Assembly: GCF_019511665.1 (NCBI RefSeq) | Contig: NZ_JAEUAW010000004.1 | Span: forward strand, 1-64,000 | Direction of reading: 5' to 3' | DNA: 64,000 nucleotides | Source: Microbacterium jejuense | GTDB taxonomy: Bacteria; Actinomycetota; Actinomycetes; Actinomycetales; Microbacteriaceae | Shown: in pieces, positions 8,517 through 18,284 of the stretch | Layout: each line of letters starts with the position of its first letter | How positions within the stretch are numbered: the stretch's first letter is position 1 | Notes under the pieces: generated by a model | Told to the model about the DNA's origin: nothing | What the model saw: only the letters and a program-made list of their open reading frames with translations | Databases searched by the model: none | Translations under genes and position numbers: made by a program

Positions 8517-9620
8517 CTAGCGGGTCTTCGGCGCGAACAGCTTCGCGACGAGGCGGGCGATGAGGTTGAAGATGACGACGAGGATCACCAGCAGCAGGGC
8601 GGCGCCCCACGCTTGGGCCTGCGACGCGTCGATGTCCTTCGAGGGGAAGCTGTACGACGTGTACGCCATCACCGGCAGGGTCTGCATGGGACCCGAGAAC
8701 GGGTTGGCGTTGAAGTTGTCGGTGAAGCTCGCTGCGATGAAGATCGGCGCCGTCTCGCCGACCACGCGGGCGATCGCCAGAACGACACCGGTGACGATGC
8801 CGCTGGCGGCGGTGCGCAGCACGACCTTGAGGATCGTGGCCGACTTGGGGACGCCGAGCGCCAGGGAGGCCTCGCGCAGGTCCTGCGGCACGAGGCGGAT
8901 CATCTCCTCGGTGGAGCGCACGACGATCGGGATCATGAGCACGCACAGGGCGATCGACGCCGAGAACCCGCTGAACGCCTTCGGGCCGACGATGAGGCTG
9001 AACAGCGAGAACGCGAACAGGCCCGCGACGATCGAGGGGATGCCGGTCATGACGTCGACCAGGAACGTGATCGTGCGGCGCAGCGGGTTGCTGGGCAGGG
9101 CGTACTCGGTGAGGTAGACGGCCGTGAGGATGCCGATCGGCACCGAGATGAGCGCCGCGATGCCGGTGATGATCAGCGTGCCGACGATCGCCTGCAGCGC
9201 GCCGGGCGTGCTGGTCACCTCGAGCGTGGCGGGATCGAACGTGGATGCCGCGACCGAGGTGATGAACTGCCAGTCCACGATCTGGGCGCCCTGCGCGATG
9301 ACGGTCCACAGGGTCGAGATGAGCGGGGCGACCGCCAGGACGAAGAACGCGGTGACCACGCCGCGCACGACGCGGTCCATCGCCTTGCGGCGGCTCTCGA
9401 CGATCGACGCCGCGATGGCGATGCCGATCAGGTACAGCACCGCGGTGATCACGAGCCAGACGGCGATGTTGAGCGTCTGGGTGAGGACGAACATCACGAG
9501 GGCGACGAGGACCGCCACGCCGGCGAGCAGCATGGGCTCGATGAAGCGGGGAAGGTGCCCGGCGGTGAGCTGAACGGGCTGGCGCACCTTGGGAGTCGAG
9601 GGGGTCATGGTCGCGGTCAT
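8517..9620 (-). CDS. pstA: Phosphate ABC transporter permease PstA
   Basis: A 367-residue inner-membrane permease with multiple helices and the binding-protein-dependent transport EAA-type loop (REASLALGVPKSATILKVVL). The N-terminus has extra hydrophobic segments before the permease domain (residues about 25-110), so it is longer than the roughly 290-300 residues of most PstA proteins. The start ATG at 9620 overlaps the pstC stop (ATGA). A longer open reading upstream belongs to another frame and is not used. It pairs with PstC to form the phosphate channel. Confidence 0.95.
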   Translation of the reverse strand: MTATMTPSTPKVRQPVQLTAGHLPRFIEPMLLAGVAVLVALVMFVLTQTLNIAVWLVITAVLYLIGIAIAASIVESRRKAMDRVVRGVVTAFFVLAVAPLISTLWTVIAQGAQIVDWQFITSVAASTFDPATLEVTSTPGALQAIVGTLIITGIAALISVPIGILTAVYLTEYALPSNPLRRTITFLVDVMTGIPSIVAGLFAFSLFSLIVGPKAFSGFSASIALCVLMIPIVVRSTEEMIRLVPQDLREASLALGVPKSATILKVVLRTAASGIVTGVVLAIARVVGETAPIFIAASFTDNFNANPFSGPMQTLPVMAYTSYSFPSKDIDASQAQAWGAALLLVILVVIFNLIARLVAKLFAPKTR

Positions 9621-10636
9621 GCGCCCTTTCCTTCCTTGCGGCGGCGCTTGCTGCCCGTCTTCGGCCCCTGCGCGCCGATGATGAAGCGCGCGAGCATGTT
9701 CACCGCGAACGAGATCACGAACAGCATCAGACCGGTGCCGATCAGCGCCGAGCGCTGGATCTCGGTGGCCACGGGGAAGTTCAGTGCGATGTTGGCGGCG
9801 ATGGTCTGCGAGTTGTAGCCGTCGGTGAGGATCAGCAGCGAGTACAGCACGGACGGCGACATGATCAGGGCGATGGCCATCGTCTCGCCGAGCGCCCGCC
9901 CCATCCCGAGCAGGGTCGCCGAGATCATGCCGCTGCGGGCGTACGGCAGCACGGCCAGGCGGATCATCTCCCATCGCGTGGCGCCGAGCGCCAGCGCGGC
10001 CTCCTCGTTCAGGCGCGGCGTCTGGAGGAAGATCTCGCGGGTGATGGAGGTCACGATCGGGAGGATCATGACCGCCAGCACGACGCCACCGGCGAGCATG
10101 GTGGATCCCGTGCTCGACACGGGGCCGGCGAAGAACGGGATCCAGCCGAAGTACTGGTTGAGGAAGTCCGAGAGCGGCAGCAGGAACGGGCGCATGACGG
10201 CGATGCCCCACAGGCCGAACACGATCGAGGGGACGGCCGCCAGCAGGTCGACGATGTAGCCGAGCGCGCCCGCGATGCGGCGCGGGGCGTAGTGCGAGAT
10301 GAACAGGGCGATGCCGATCGCGACCGGCGCGCCGAGCACCATCGCGATGAGCGCCGAGAAGACGCTGCCCCACAGCAGCGGGCCGACGTACTCCCAGAAG
10401 CTCGTCCACGGCACCTGGGCGGGGTTCTGGATCGAGCTCAGGTCCTTGTTGTCGGCCCAGTTCGCCGTGATCGCCGGAAGCCCCTGGATGATGAGGAAGA
10501 TCGCGACGCCGGCCAGGATGACCATGATCGAGACGGCGGAGGTGGCCGACAGTCCGAGGAACACGGTGTCGGAGACACGGCGGGTGGATCGTCTGCGGGA
10601 CGCGGCGGGCGCGGGCGGGCTGATCGTGTCAGCCAT
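9617..10636 (-). CDS. pstC: Phosphate ABC transporter permease PstC
   Basis: A 339-residue permease with about six membrane helices, beginning VFLGLSATSAVSIMVILAGV. It carries the conserved loop EEAALALGATRWEMIRLAVL that contacts PstB. The C-terminal tail KTGSKRRRKEGKGA is very basic. It is separated from pstS by 156 bp containing a hairpin (10754-10779) and overlaps pstA by 4 bp, so translation of the two permeases is coupled. Confidence 0.97.
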   Translation of the reverse strand: MADTISPPAPAASRRRSTRRVSDTVFLGLSATSAVSIMVILAGVAIFLIIQGLPAITANWADNKDLSSIQNPAQVPWTSFWEYVGPLLWGSVFSALIAMVLGAPVAIGIALFISHYAPRRIAGALGYIVDLLAAVPSIVFGLWGIAVMRPFLLPLSDFLNQYFGWIPFFAGPVSSTGSTMLAGGVVLAVMILPIVTSITREIFLQTPRLNEEAALALGATRWEMIRLAVLPYARSGMISATLLGMGRALGETMAIALIMSPSVLYSLLILTDGYNSQTIAANIALNFPVATEIQRSALIGTGLMLFVISFAVNMLARFIIGAQGPKTGSKRRRKEGKGA

Positions 10637-10753
10637 GACGGGTCCGTCGGTGTCGCATTGGAGGAGCTCCTGTCGGGTTCCGGGTGCTTCGGGCTGGCTG
10701 TCGGATTACGGCTCAATTCCGCCGCCGGTCGTGCCGGAGACGGAATTCAGCCC

Positions 10754-10779
10754 GTCCGCCCAGGAGTCCCTGGGCGGAC
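10754..10779 (-). terminator. Hairpin between pstS and pstC (possible attenuator)
   Basis: A perfect 9-bp stem, GTCCGCCCA pairing with TGGGCGGAC, with an 8-nt loop that can pair further. It sits 13-39 bp after the pstS stop and well before pstC on the minus strand. There is no T-run, so it is more likely a partial terminator or RNA-stability hairpin that keeps pstS mRNA above the rest of the operon. Confidence 0.6.
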
Positions 10780-10792
10780 GGACCGACGTGGA

Positions 10793-11923
10793 TCACTTGA
10801 TGGCGTCGATGGTCTTCTGCGCCTCTTCGAGGATCGAGTCCGGCAGCGGAGCCGAACCGGCGTTCTTCGCCGCGACCTGCTGGCCGAGCGTCGACGCGAC
10901 GAAGCCGAGGTACGACTTCACCAGCGTGGCCTGCTCCTCATCCGCGAACGTCGTGCACGTGATGGCGTACGAGACGAGCGGGATCGGGTAGGTCTCGGTG
11001 GTGAGCTTCGAGTAGTCGAACTGCTTGGAGAGGTCGCCCTCGACGCCGTTCGAGGCGTCGGTGGCCGCGACCTCGAACGTCTTGGCGACGGCCTCCGGGC
11101 TGAACGGGATCGCGGTGCCGTCGACGACGATGTCCGCCGCGTTCAGGTCGCCGATCGCCGAGTGGTCGGCGTAGCCGATGGTGCCGGTGCCGGCCTTGAC
11201 GGTGTCGACGACGCCCGAGCCGCCCTTCTGGAGCGACACGTTGCCGGCGACGGGCCAGTTCTTGCCCGCCTCGTACGGCCACGCCTCGGCCTGCGTGGCC
11301 GAGAGGTAGTTCGTGAAGTTGGCGGTCGTGCCCGAGCCGTCTGAGCGGGCGACCGTGGTGATCGGTCCGGCCGGCAGCGCCGTGCCGTTGTCGGCGGTGA
11401 TCGCCGGGTCGGACCAGTCGGTGATCTGCAGGTTGAAGATCTTCGCGATCGTCTCGCCGCTCAGCTTGAGGCTGTCGACGCCGTCGATGTTGAAGATGAT
11501 GGCGACGCCGTCGAGGTAGACGGGGATGTTGACGCCGCCCTCGGTGCACAGCGCCTCCGAGCTCGCGGTCTCTTCGTCCGAGAGGGGCGAGTCCGAGCCG
11601 GCGAAGTCGTACGCGCCGCTGAGGAAGTTGGTCACGCCGCCGCCAGAGCCCTGCGACTTGTCGTAGTTGATGGTGACGCCGCTGACGGTGGCGTTGTAGG
11701 CGGTGGTCCACGCGGCCTGGGCGTTGGCCTGAGCGCTGGAGCCGCCCGCCGTGATGGTGCCGGTCAGACTCGAGTCGAGCTCGACCGCGACGCCCGACTC
11801 CGAGGGAGTGGGCGTGCTGCCGCCGTCAGAGCCGCTGTCGGACGGCGTCGACGAGCAGCCTGCGAGGGCGAGGACCGCGATCGCGGCGACGGCGCCCACC
11901 TGGGCGAGGCGAGAGATCTTCAC
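10793..11923 (-). CDS. pstS: Phosphate-binding lipoprotein PstS
   Basis: A 376-residue substrate-binding lipoprotein of the Pst importer, anchored outside the membrane. The signal peptide ends in the lipobox LALAGC at about residues 18-23, followed by a Ser/Thr/Pro spacer. Phosphate-binding stretches include TAGGSSAQANA, GSDSPLSDEE and ARSDGSGTTANFTNYL, typical of PstS. It is the first gene of the pst operon. Two PHO-box repeats lie about 120 bp upstream, so phosphate starvation should induce it through the SenX3-RegX3 pair in this same window. Confidence 0.97.
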   Translation of the reverse strand: MKISRLAQVGAVAAIAVLALAGCSSTPSDSGSDGGSTPTPSESGVAVELDSSLTGTITAGGSSAQANAQAAWTTAYNATVSGVTINYDKSQGSGGGVTNFLSGAYDFAGSDSPLSDEETASSEALCTEGGVNIPVYLDGVAIIFNIDGVDSLKLSGETIAKIFNLQITDWSDPAITADNGTALPAGPITTVARSDGSGTTANFTNYLSATQAEAWPYEAGKNWPVAGNVSLQKGGSGVVDTVKAGTGTIGYADHSAIGDLNAADIVVDGTAIPFSPEAVAKTFEVAATDASNGVEGDLSKQFDYSKLTTETYPIPLVSYAITCTTFADEEQATLVKSYLGFVASTLGQQVAAKNAGSAPLPDSILEEAQKTIDAIK

Positions 11924-12041
11924 TGTGTGAATCCTTCACGTGTCAGGGATATGAGGCCTGGTGCAGGCCTGCGGGTACGAATCCCGGTGCGGGGTTCGCT
12001 CTGAAACGTAGGCTCGGACTCTTAAGAGACTGCGCTGCGCG

Positions 12042-12059
12042 GGTGAACGGAAGGTGAAC
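12042..12059 (-). promoter_or_regulatory. PHO box upstream of pstS
   Basis: Read on the minus strand, GTTCACC occurs twice at exact 11-bp spacing (12059-12053 and 12048-12042). This matches the 11-bp direct-repeat PHO box known for PhoP/RegX3-type regulators in actinobacteria. It lies about 120 bp before the pstS start. Confidence 0.85.
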
Positions 12060-12084
12060 GGGAAGAGGTGCGCTGGGGGTGCCG

Positions 12085-13023
12085 TCAGACCTTGGGCACG
12101 TGCGTCTCGATCGTGACGATGCCCGATCCGGGGCTGTCGACCGACAGGTGCACGGCCGAGAATGCCCCGAACTCGAGCGCTGAGGCGCTGCCCAGGTACG
12201 AGCCGCGCAGCGTGCCGGTGGCGAGCGCCAGCTCGCTGAGGATGTCGGGGAGCACCGGACCGTGGCTGCACAGCACGGCGGGTTTGCGCGAGCGCACGCG
12301 CTCCCCGATGACGGTGCGGGCGTCCGACCGGCCGTCCTCCCACGCGTTCTGGCTGATGAGCTTGGTCGTGTCGATCTTGCGGCCGACGGCTTCGGCCAGC
12401 GGGGCGACGGTCTTCACGCACCGCACGGCCGGGCTCGACACGATGCGGCGCACGCCGAACGCGCGCAGCGGCCCGACGATGGCCCGCGCCTGCTTGCGGC
12501 CTCGCGCAGTCAGCGGGCGGGCGGCATCCTTCCCCTCCCATTCCTCGCGCGCGACGGCCTTCGCGTGACGCAGGACGACGATCGGGAACGTGCGCAGCAC
12601 GCCCTCGTCGACCAGACGCAGGAAGTTCTCGATGATCTCGACGTCGACCGGGTAGCTCAGGCGTGAGATCGCCTTCTTGGGCGTGACCCATTCGAGCGCC
12701 GCGATCTCTTTGTTCGGCACGAAGTCGCTGGCACGGATCGCGGCGTCGGTGGCCTCCGCCGCCCAGTAGTGGACGATCTTGGTGCGCTTGCTGGGCAGCC
12801 GGTAGCGCGAGACGCCGACGGGGACGCCGAGTGAGACGCGGATGCCGGTCTCTTCGTGGATCTCGCGCACGGCCGTCTCGGCGAGCATCTCGCCGGGGTC
12901 GACCTTGCCCTTGGGCAGCGTGACGTCGCGGTACTTCGTGCGGTGGATGAGGAGCACGCGCAGCTTGTCGTCGACGATGCGCCAGACCACGCCTCCCGCC
13001 GCGTACACCGCGGTCTCTGTCAT
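12085..13023 (-). CDS. mutT1: MutT1-like Nudix hydrolase with C-terminal histidine phosphatase domain
   Basis: A 312-residue two-domain protein. The Nudix box lies at about 39-61 ([20 protein letters not shown]). From about 145 a histidine-phosphatase domain begins with LRHAK at 151-155, an RHA variant of the RHG motif. This matches mycobacterial MutT1, which removes 8-oxo-dGTP and diadenosine polyphosphates. The start ATG overlaps the ppk stop (ATGA), so it is co-translated with polyphosphate kinase, as in mycobacteria. The C-terminal domain keeps [10 protein letters not shown], so it may be active. Confidence 0.9.
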   Translation of the reverse strand: MTETAVYAAGGVVWRIVDDKLRVLLIHRTKYRDVTLPKGKVDPGEMLAETAVREIHEETGIRVSLGVPVGVSRYRLPSKRTKIVHYWAAEATDAAIRASDFVPNKEIAALEWVTPKKAISRLSYPVDVEIIENFLRLVDEGVLRTFPIVVLRHAKAVAREEWEGKDAARPLTARGRKQARAIVGPLRAFGVRRIVSSPAVRCVKTVAPLAEAVGRKIDTTKLISQNAWEDGRSDARTVIGERVRSRKPAVLCSHGPVLPDILSELALATGTLRGSYLGSASALEFGAFSAVHLSVDSPGSGIVTIETHVPKV

Positions 13024-15185
13024 CGCACCGCCCGTGCCCGCCGGCGGCGCTGCACGTTGGTCATGGTGCGGTCCTGGAGATCGAGCAGCGGCCTGCCGTC
13101 GGCGTCCTGGTGGTGCCGGACCCACTCGCCCTCGGGCCCGAGGTGCCACGAGCTCGTCGTGTCGCTCATGGCGAGGGTGAAGAGGTCGTCGAGCTCCTTC
13201 ACGTGTGCCGGCGACGAGACGCGCACGAGGGCCTCGACGCGGCGGTCGAGGTTGCGGTGCATCATGTCTGCGCTGCCGATGTAGACGACGGGCTCGCCGT
13301 CGCCGCCGAACGCGAAGATGCGCGAGTGCTCGAGGTAGCGGCCCAGGATCGAGCGCACCGTGATGTTCTCGCTCATGCCTTCGACGCCGGGCTTGAGCGC
13401 GCAGATGCCGCGCACCCACACCTCGACCTTCACACCGGCCTGGCTGGCGCGGTACAGGGCGTCGATGATCTGCTCATCGACCATGGAGTTGACCTTGATG
13501 CGCACGCTCGCCGGCTTTCCGGCCAGGGCGTAGCGGCGCTCCTTCTCGATGAGCCGCAGCAGCCCCTTGCGCAGGTGCAGCGGGGCGACAAGGAGGCGCT
13601 TGAACTTCTTCTCGATCGCGTAGCCGCTCAGCTCGTTGAACAGGCGCGTGAGATCGCGGCCGACCTGGTCGTCGGCGGTGAACAGGCCGAAGTCCTCGTA
13701 GATGCGGCTCGTCTTGGGGTTGTAGTTGCCCGTGCCCACGTGGCTGTAGCTGCGCAGCACGCCGCCTTCCTCGCGGATGACCAGGGCCAGCTTGCAGTGG
13801 GTCTTCAGGCCGACGAGGCCGTACACGACATGCACGCCGGCCTTCTCGAGCTTGCGCGCCCACACGATGTTGTTCGCCTCGTCGAACCGGGCCTTGATCT
13901 CGACCAGCGCGAGCACCTGCTTGCCGGCCTCGGCGGCGTTGATCAGCGCCTCCACGATGGGACTGTCGCCGGAGGTGCGGTAGAGCGTCTGCTTGATGGC
14001 CAGCACGTGCGGGTCTTTGGCGGCCTGCTCGAGGAAGGCCTGCACGCTGGTCGCGAACGACTCGTACGGGTGGTGCACGAGCACGTCGCCCTTGCGGATC
14101 GCAGCGAAGATGTCGGCGCGCTCGTTGTTGTCGCCCGGCTGGAACGCCAGCGCCGTCGTGGGCAGGTGCGGCTTGAAATGCAGATCGGGACGGTCGATGC
14201 GGGACAGGTCGAACAGCCCGCGGAGGTCCAGCGGTCCGGGCAGGCGGTAGACCTCCTGCTCGGTGATGTCGAGCTCCTTGATGAGCAGGTCGAGCGTCAC
14301 GCCGTCCATGTCGTCGGTGATCTCGAGGCGGATCGGCGGGCCGAAGCGGCGGCGCAGCAGCTCGGCCTCGAGCGCCTGGATGAGGTTCTCGGTCTCGTCC
14401 TCTTCGATGACCATGTCTTCGTTGCGGGTGAGGCGGAAGGCGTGGTGGTCGAGGACCTCCATCCCGGGGAAGAGGTCATCGAGATGGTTCGAGATGAGGT
14501 CTTCGAGCGGCAGGTAGCGCACCGTGCCTCCGACCGGCGGCAGCGCGACGACGCGGGGGAGCATGGGCGGCACCTTGAGGCGGGCGAACTCCTGCCGGCC
14601 CGTGCGCGCGTTGCGGATGCGGATGGCCAGGTTGAGCGAGAGGCCCGAGATGTACGGGAACGGGTGGGCCGGGTCGACCGCGAGCGGCATCAGGACGGGG
14701 AACACCTGCGCCTGGAAGTAGTCGTACAGCTGCGCGCGCTCGGCCTCGTCGAGGGAGTCGTACGAGACCACCTGTATGCCGGCGTCCGCGAGGGCGGGCA
14801 TCACGAGGTTCATCCACGCGTTCGCGTGGCGCAGCTGCAGGCGGTGCGCCTCGGCCGAGATCTCTGCCAGCACGTCGCCCGGCGAGGTGCCGATGTTCGT
14901 CGGAACGGCGAGTCCCGTCATGATGCGGCGCTTGAGTCCCGCGACCCGCACCATGAAGAACTCGTCCAGGTTGCTGGCGAAGATCGCGAGGAAGTTGGCG
15001 CGCTCCAGCACGGGCAGGTTCGGGTCTTCGGCGAGCTCGAGGACGCGCTGGTTGAAGGCGAGCCAGCTGAGCTCGCGGTCCAGGTAGCGGTGGTCCGGCA
15101 GCTGGGAGTCGAACTCCTCCGACAGGTCGAAGTCGTCGTCGTCCGCATCTCCCAGCCCGGTGTCGAGCACCTCGGGTTCGATCAT
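13020..15185 (-). CDS. ppk: Polyphosphate kinase (RNA-degradosome-type PPK1)
   Basis: A 721-residue PPK1 enzyme that reversibly builds polyphosphate from ATP. The N-domain starts [20 protein letters not shown]. The phospho-histidine region is [19 protein letters not shown], and the second catalytic block is [16 protein letters not shown] with [16 protein letters not shown]. The length is normal for the family. It overlaps mutT1 by 4 bp. A PHO-box-like element lies 22-39 bp before the start, which would link polyphosphate synthesis to phosphate limitation. Confidence 0.97.
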   Translation of the reverse strand: MIEPEVLDTGLGDADDDDFDLSEEFDSQLPDHRYLDRELSWLAFNQRVLELAEDPNLPVLERANFLAIFASNLDEFFMVRVAGLKRRIMTGLAVPTNIGTSPGDVLAEISAEAHRLQLRHANAWMNLVMPALADAGIQVVSYDSLDEAERAQLYDYFQAQVFPVLMPLAVDPAHPFPYISGLSLNLAIRIRNARTGRQEFARLKVPPMLPRVVALPPVGGTVRYLPLEDLISNHLDDLFPGMEVLDHHAFRLTRNEDMVIEEDETENLIQALEAELLRRRFGPPIRLEITDDMDGVTLDLLIKELDITEQEVYRLPGPLDLRGLFDLSRIDRPDLHFKPHLPTTALAFQPGDNNERADIFAAIRKGDVLVHHPYESFATSVQAFLEQAAKDPHVLAIKQTLYRTSGDSPIVEALINAAEAGKQVLALVEIKARFDEANNIVWARKLEKAGVHVVYGLVGLKTHCKLALVIREEGGVLRSYSHVGTGNYNPKTSRIYEDFGLFTADDQVGRDLTRLFNELSGYAIEKKFKRLLVAPLHLRKGLLRLIEKERRYALAGKPASVRIKVNSMVDEQIIDALYRASQAGVKVEVWVRGICALKPGVEGMSENITVRSILGRYLEHSRIFAFGGDGEPVVYIGSADMMHRNLDRRVEALVRVSSPAHVKELDDLFTLAMSDTTSSWHLGPEGEWVRHHQDADGRPLLDLQDRTMTNVQRRRRARAVR

Positions 15186-15206
15186 CCCCTCATCATTGCA
15201 GGGTCG

Positions 15207-15224
15207 TGTGACCGGAGGGTTAAC
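15207..15224 (-). promoter_or_regulatory. PHO-box-like repeat upstream of ppk
   Basis: On the minus strand, GTTAACC (15224-15218) is followed at 11-bp spacing by GGTCACA (15213-15207). Both are imperfect PHO-box units. The position just upstream of ppk is sensible, and ppk is a known Pho-regulon member in streptomycetes. The match is weaker than at pstS. Confidence 0.45.
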
Positions 15225-15225
15225 C

Positions 15226-15255
15226 GAGTGGATGCCGGGCGCCCGGCATCCACTC
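15226..15255. terminator. Perfect 30-bp palindrome (terminator after glnR)
   Basis: GAGTGGATGCCGGGC is followed immediately by its exact reverse complement. It lies between the end of the GlnR-type gene (15273) and ppk on the minus strand, so it probably terminates glnR transcripts. The arms carry the GGATGCC/GGCATCC word that recurs in other terminators here. Confidence 0.7.
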
Positions 15256-15272
15256 TCCGCAGCCGGAGGGCG

Positions 15273-15971
15273 TCAGGCGTCGGTCTTCTCGCGCGGGGCG
15301 GGTTCGGGCTCGTCCTCGTAAACGTTGAAGCGGTACCCGACGTTGCGCACGGTGCCGATGAGCTGCTCGAGGTCGCCCAGCTTGGCGCGCAGGCGCCGGA
15401 CGTGGACGTCGACGGTGCGCGTGCCGCCGAAGTAGTCGTAGCCCCACACCTCGCTGAGCAGCTGCTCGCGCGTGAAGACGCGGGACGGGTGGGTGGCGAA
15501 GAAGTGGAGCAGCTGGAACTCCTTGTAGGTGAGGTCCAGCGGCTTGCCGTGCACCTTCGCGGAGTACGACGACTCGTCGATCGTGATGCCCGACGTCTGC
15601 ACGCGAGTCGAGACCTGCTCGGCGGACTGCCGCCCGACGGCGAGGCGGATGCGCGCGTCGACCTCGGCGGGTCCGGCGGTCATGAGGATGACGTCGTCGA
15701 CGCCCCAGTCCGGCGACACGGCGGTCAGCCCACCCTCGGTGACGACCAGCAGGAGGGGCGCGTCGAGGCCGGTCGTGTTGAGGATCTTGCACAGCGACTT
15801 GGCGCCGACGAGGTCGACACGGGCATCGACCATGATGATGTCGGCGCTCGGCGCGTTGACCAGCTGCGCGGGCTCGGCGGGGATCTGGCGCACGCGGTGG
15901 CTCAGCAGTTCGAGCGAGGGCAGGACGGGACCGCCGCCGTGTGTGGAACTGAGAACCAGGAGCTGAGCCAA
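15273..15971 (-). CDS. glnR: GlnR-like OmpR-family transcriptional regulator
   Basis: A 232-residue atypical response regulator. The receiver-like half ([66 protein letters not shown]) closely resembles actinobacterial GlnR, the orphan master regulator of nitrogen assimilation. The winged-helix DNA-binding half is at about 130-220 ([40 protein letters not shown]). The start is a TTG at 15971 with GGAAGG upstream; the longer reading adds shadow sequence. No kinase gene is adjacent. It lies directly before ppk, next to the phosphate genes. Confidence 0.85.
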   Translation of the reverse strand: MAQLLVLSSTHGGGPVLPSLELLSHRVRQIPAEPAQLVNAPSADIIMVDARVDLVGAKSLCKILNTTGLDAPLLLVVTEGGLTAVSPDWGVDDVILMTAGPAEVDARIRLAVGRQSAEQVSTRVQTSGITIDESSYSAKVHGKPLDLTYKEFQLLHFFATHPSRVFTREQLLSEVWGYDYFGGTRTVDVHVRRLRAKLGDLEQLIGTVRNVGYRFNVYEDEPEPAPREKTDA

Positions 15972-16107
15972 AGGAACGCCTTCCCGGCGCGCGGGGGCAC
16001 GCCGCGAACCCCAGTGTAGAGCGCGCGGCGCGCCTCGTTTCGCCGAGGGTCGTCGCACCGGCCCGCGAGGCGGCGTGCGCGAGCCGTCTGGTGCGCCGGT
16101 GCGGGGG

Positions 16108-16416
16108 ATGGGGGATGATGGCCTGGTGGCCGTGCCAGAACTCGCTCCTCGCCGCACCTTCGGCGGCATCGTCGCCGTGTGGGTCCTCGCGGCGCTGATC
16201 GCGATCGCCGTGGGCATCTTCTCGGCGCCCGACTGGCGCGCCGCGTGGCTGGGCGTGGGACTGGGCGGATGCCTCATCGCGGCGTTCGCCGTGCAGCTGT
16301 GGACGGGGCGCGCGGCGGGGTTCACCGAACGGGTCGCGGCGGGCGTCCTCGGCGCCGCGCTCGTGATGGGCGTCATCAGCCTCGGCTTCGGGCTGGCCGC
16401 GCTCGTGCCCGGATGA
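16108..16416 (+). CDS. Small membrane protein, about 100 aa
   Basis: A roughly 100-residue hydrophobic protein with three predicted membrane helices ([20 protein letters not shown], then [19 protein letters not shown] and [20 protein letters not shown]). No functional motif is visible. ATG 16108 or GTG 16126 are both possible starts; the latter gives [14 protein letters not shown] and begins just before the first helix. It is first in a plus-strand run that includes the 37-residue protein, a nitrobindin-like protein, YgfZ and a FUSC protein. Confidence 0.65.
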   Translation: MGDDGLVAVPELAPRRTFGGIVAVWVLAALIAIAVGIFSAPDWRAAWLGVGLGGCLIAAFAVQLWTGRAAGFTERVAAGVLGAALVMGVISLGFGLAALVPG

Positions 16417-16443
16417 GTGCGCGTCGCGACTAGACTTCCCCTC

Positions 16444-16557
16444 ATGGATACCGTCGCGCTCGAACTGTTCTTCGTGGGCCTGCTCGGACTCGCATCGCTG
16501 TCGATCGTGTTCGTCTCCGTGGTGGTCGTCAAGAACCTGTACCGCGGCCAGCGCTGA
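16444..16557 (+). CDS. 37-aa single-pass membrane microprotein
   Basis: A very short gene encoding 37 residues: a short acidic start (MDTVALEL), one strongly hydrophobic helix ([20 protein letters not shown]) and a basic end (VKNLYRGQR). The charge pattern predicts the C-terminus inside the cell. Codon third positions show the normal G/C bias, and the frame stops 12 bp before the nitrobindin-like gene's GTG start. No clear Shine-Dalgarno sequence precedes the ATG. It may act with the adjacent membrane protein at 16108, but that is only inference. Confidence 0.6.
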   Translation: MDTVALELFFVGLLGLASLSIVFVSVVVVKNLYRGQR

Positions 16558-16568
16558 CGGGTCGCGTC

Positions 16569-17171
16569 GTGCTCGAGATCCCGACCGACCTGCCTGCGGA
16601 GCTGGTTCCGCTGTCGTGGCTCCTCGGCGTGTGGGAGGGCACCGGCGTCATCGACTACGGCGACCACGCCTACACGGGAGAGTTCACGCACCGCGTGAGC
16701 TTCAGCCATGACGGCGGCGACTATCTGAACTACTCCGCCGAGGCCTGGATCGACGACCCGGCCGACCCCGAGAAGCGCACGCGGCTGGTCGCCGAGCTCG
16801 GCTTCTGGCGGCTCGCCCGCACGGCGACCGACGCCGACGCGGGACCGGGGCTGCTGCCGCCGCTGGCGCCCCCCGTGGTCCGCACCGCCGATGACATCGA
16901 GGCCCTGCGCAACGCGGACGGCGGATTCGATCTCGAGGTCGCGCTCGTGCACGCCGATGGCGTGAGCGAGCTGTACCTCGGCCAGATCAAGGGCCCGCGC
17001 ATCGACATCGCCACCGATGCGGTGGTGCGTCCGGCGGGCGCGAAGGCCTACGCGGCGGCGACGCGCATGTACGGTCTCGTCGACAACCACCTGCTGTGGG
17101 CCTGGGACATCGCCGCGATGGGCTTCGAGCTCGGCGCCCACGCGTCGGCGCGCCTGGCGAAGGCCGACTGA
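16569..17171 (+). CDS. FABP-family / nitrobindin-like heme-binding protein
   Basis: A 200-residue beta-barrel protein of the DUF1794/nitrobindin family. The signature GVWEGTG is at about 20-26 and the C-terminal [19 protein letters not shown] is typical. Nitrobindins bind ferric heme and interact with NO or peroxynitrite. Whether this one holds heme depends on a C-terminal histidine; His in [11 protein letters not shown] is the likely proximal residue. The start is GTG at 16569. It overlaps the ygfZ gene by 1 bp (TGATG), so the two are coupled. Confidence 0.85.
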   Translation: MLEIPTDLPAELVPLSWLLGVWEGTGVIDYGDHAYTGEFTHRVSFSHDGGDYLNYSAEAWIDDPADPEKRTRLVAELGFWRLARTATDADAGPGLLPPLAPPVVRTADDIEALRNADGGFDLEVALVHADGVSELYLGQIKGPRIDIATDAVVRPAGAKAYAAATRMYGLVDNHLLWAWDIAAMGFELGAHASARLAKAD

Positions 17172-18277
17172 TGGCCGGCGTGTTCGCGGCCGTGCCCGGC
17201 GCCGTCGTCGACGAGGCGGGGCTGCAGCACCTCGGCAGCCCGCTCGCCGAGCAGCGGCGGCTCGCCGCCGGCAGCGCCGTGGCGCCGCGCGCAGACCGCG
17301 CCGTCATCGCCGTTCCCGGGGAGGACCGCCTCACGTGGCTGGACTCCCTGTCGTCGCAGGCACTGGCGCGCCTGCAGCCCGGCGTCGGCACCGAGCTGCT
17401 GATCCTCGATCCGCAGGGGCACGTCGAGCATGCGGCATCCGTCCTCGACGACGGCGAGACGACGTGGCTGATCGCCGATCGCGCCGACGCCGAGGGGCTC
17501 TACGACTGGCTGCGCAAGATGCGGTTCCGCCTGCGCGTCGACCCGCGGATCGCCGACGAGTACGCGGTGATCGGCGGCACCGCGGCTGCGCTCGCGGCCT
17601 CCGTGGCGGCTGCCGCGCCCGCGGGGCTGCCGCTGGTGTGGCGTGACCCCTGGCCCGACGTGACGCCCGGCGGCTGGGCGTACGCACCCGTCGACCCGCA
17701 CCCCGGCTCCGATCGCGATTGGTCCGAGGCGATCGTGACGCGCGACGAAGAGGCCCGGATCGCGGATGCCGCCGCTCGCGGCGAGCTGTCGCTCGCGGGT
17801 CTGGCGGCCGTGGACGCGCTGCGTGTGGCGGCGTGGCGCCCGCGCTGGTCTGCCGACGTCGACGAGCGCGCGCTGCCGCACGAGCTGGACTGGCTGCGCA
17901 CCGCGGTGCACCTCGACAAGGGCTGCTACCGCGGTCAGGAGACCATCGCCAAGGTGCACAACCTCGGGCACCCGCCCCGTCGCCTCGTGGCCTTGCAGCT
18001 CGACGGCTCGGGGAGCGTGCTGCCCGAGCCTGGCGCGGCCGTCCGCGTCGGCGACGACGAGGTCGGGCGTGTGACGTCTGCCGCCCTGCACTTCGAGGAG
18101 GGGCCCATCGCGCTGGCGATCGTGCGCCGGACGACCCCGGTCGAGGCGGCGCTGACGGTCGACACGGCCGACGGACCGGTCGCCGCGGCCCAGGAGGTCG
18201 TCGTTCCGCCGAATGCCGGGGCCACCGCGAACGTGCCGCGCATTCCGCGGCTCGGCCGCCGCCAGGCGGCGCAATAG
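17171..18277 (+). CDS. ygfZ: Folate-binding protein YgfZ
   Basis: A 368-residue protein of the GcvT-like YgfZ family, which uses tetrahydrofolate to maintain or repair certain Fe-S enzymes. The diagnostic motif KGCYRGQE is seen in [20 protein letters not shown], about residue 255. The start ATG overlaps the nitrobindin-like stop. The N-terminal barrel has [16 protein letters not shown]. The pairing with a heme/NO-binding protein suggests a shared role in protecting metal cofactors, which is inference from the coupling. Confidence 0.92.
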   Translation: MAGVFAAVPGAVVDEAGLQHLGSPLAEQRRLAAGSAVAPRADRAVIAVPGEDRLTWLDSLSSQALARLQPGVGTELLILDPQGHVEHAASVLDDGETTWLIADRADAEGLYDWLRKMRFRLRVDPRIADEYAVIGGTAAALAASVAAAAPAGLPLVWRDPWPDVTPGGWAYAPVDPHPGSDRDWSEAIVTRDEEARIADAAARGELSLAGLAAVDALRVAAWRPRWSADVDERALPHELDWLRTAVHLDKGCYRGQETIAKVHNLGHPPRRLVALQLDGSGSVLPEPGAAVRVGDDEVGRVTSAALHFEEGPIALAIVRRTTPVEAALTVDTADGPVAAAQEVVVPPNAGATANVPRIPRLGRRQAAQ

Positions 18278-18284
18278 GCCCGTC

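Noticed and set aside
7881..9818. Plus-strand open frame of 645 codons opposite pstB/pstA
   Set aside because: Antisense shadow with a biased residue content and no domain.
13110..16019. Plus-strand open frame of 969 codons across ppk and glnR
   Set aside because: Antisense shadow of real genes; composition is typical of frame artefacts in high-GC DNA.
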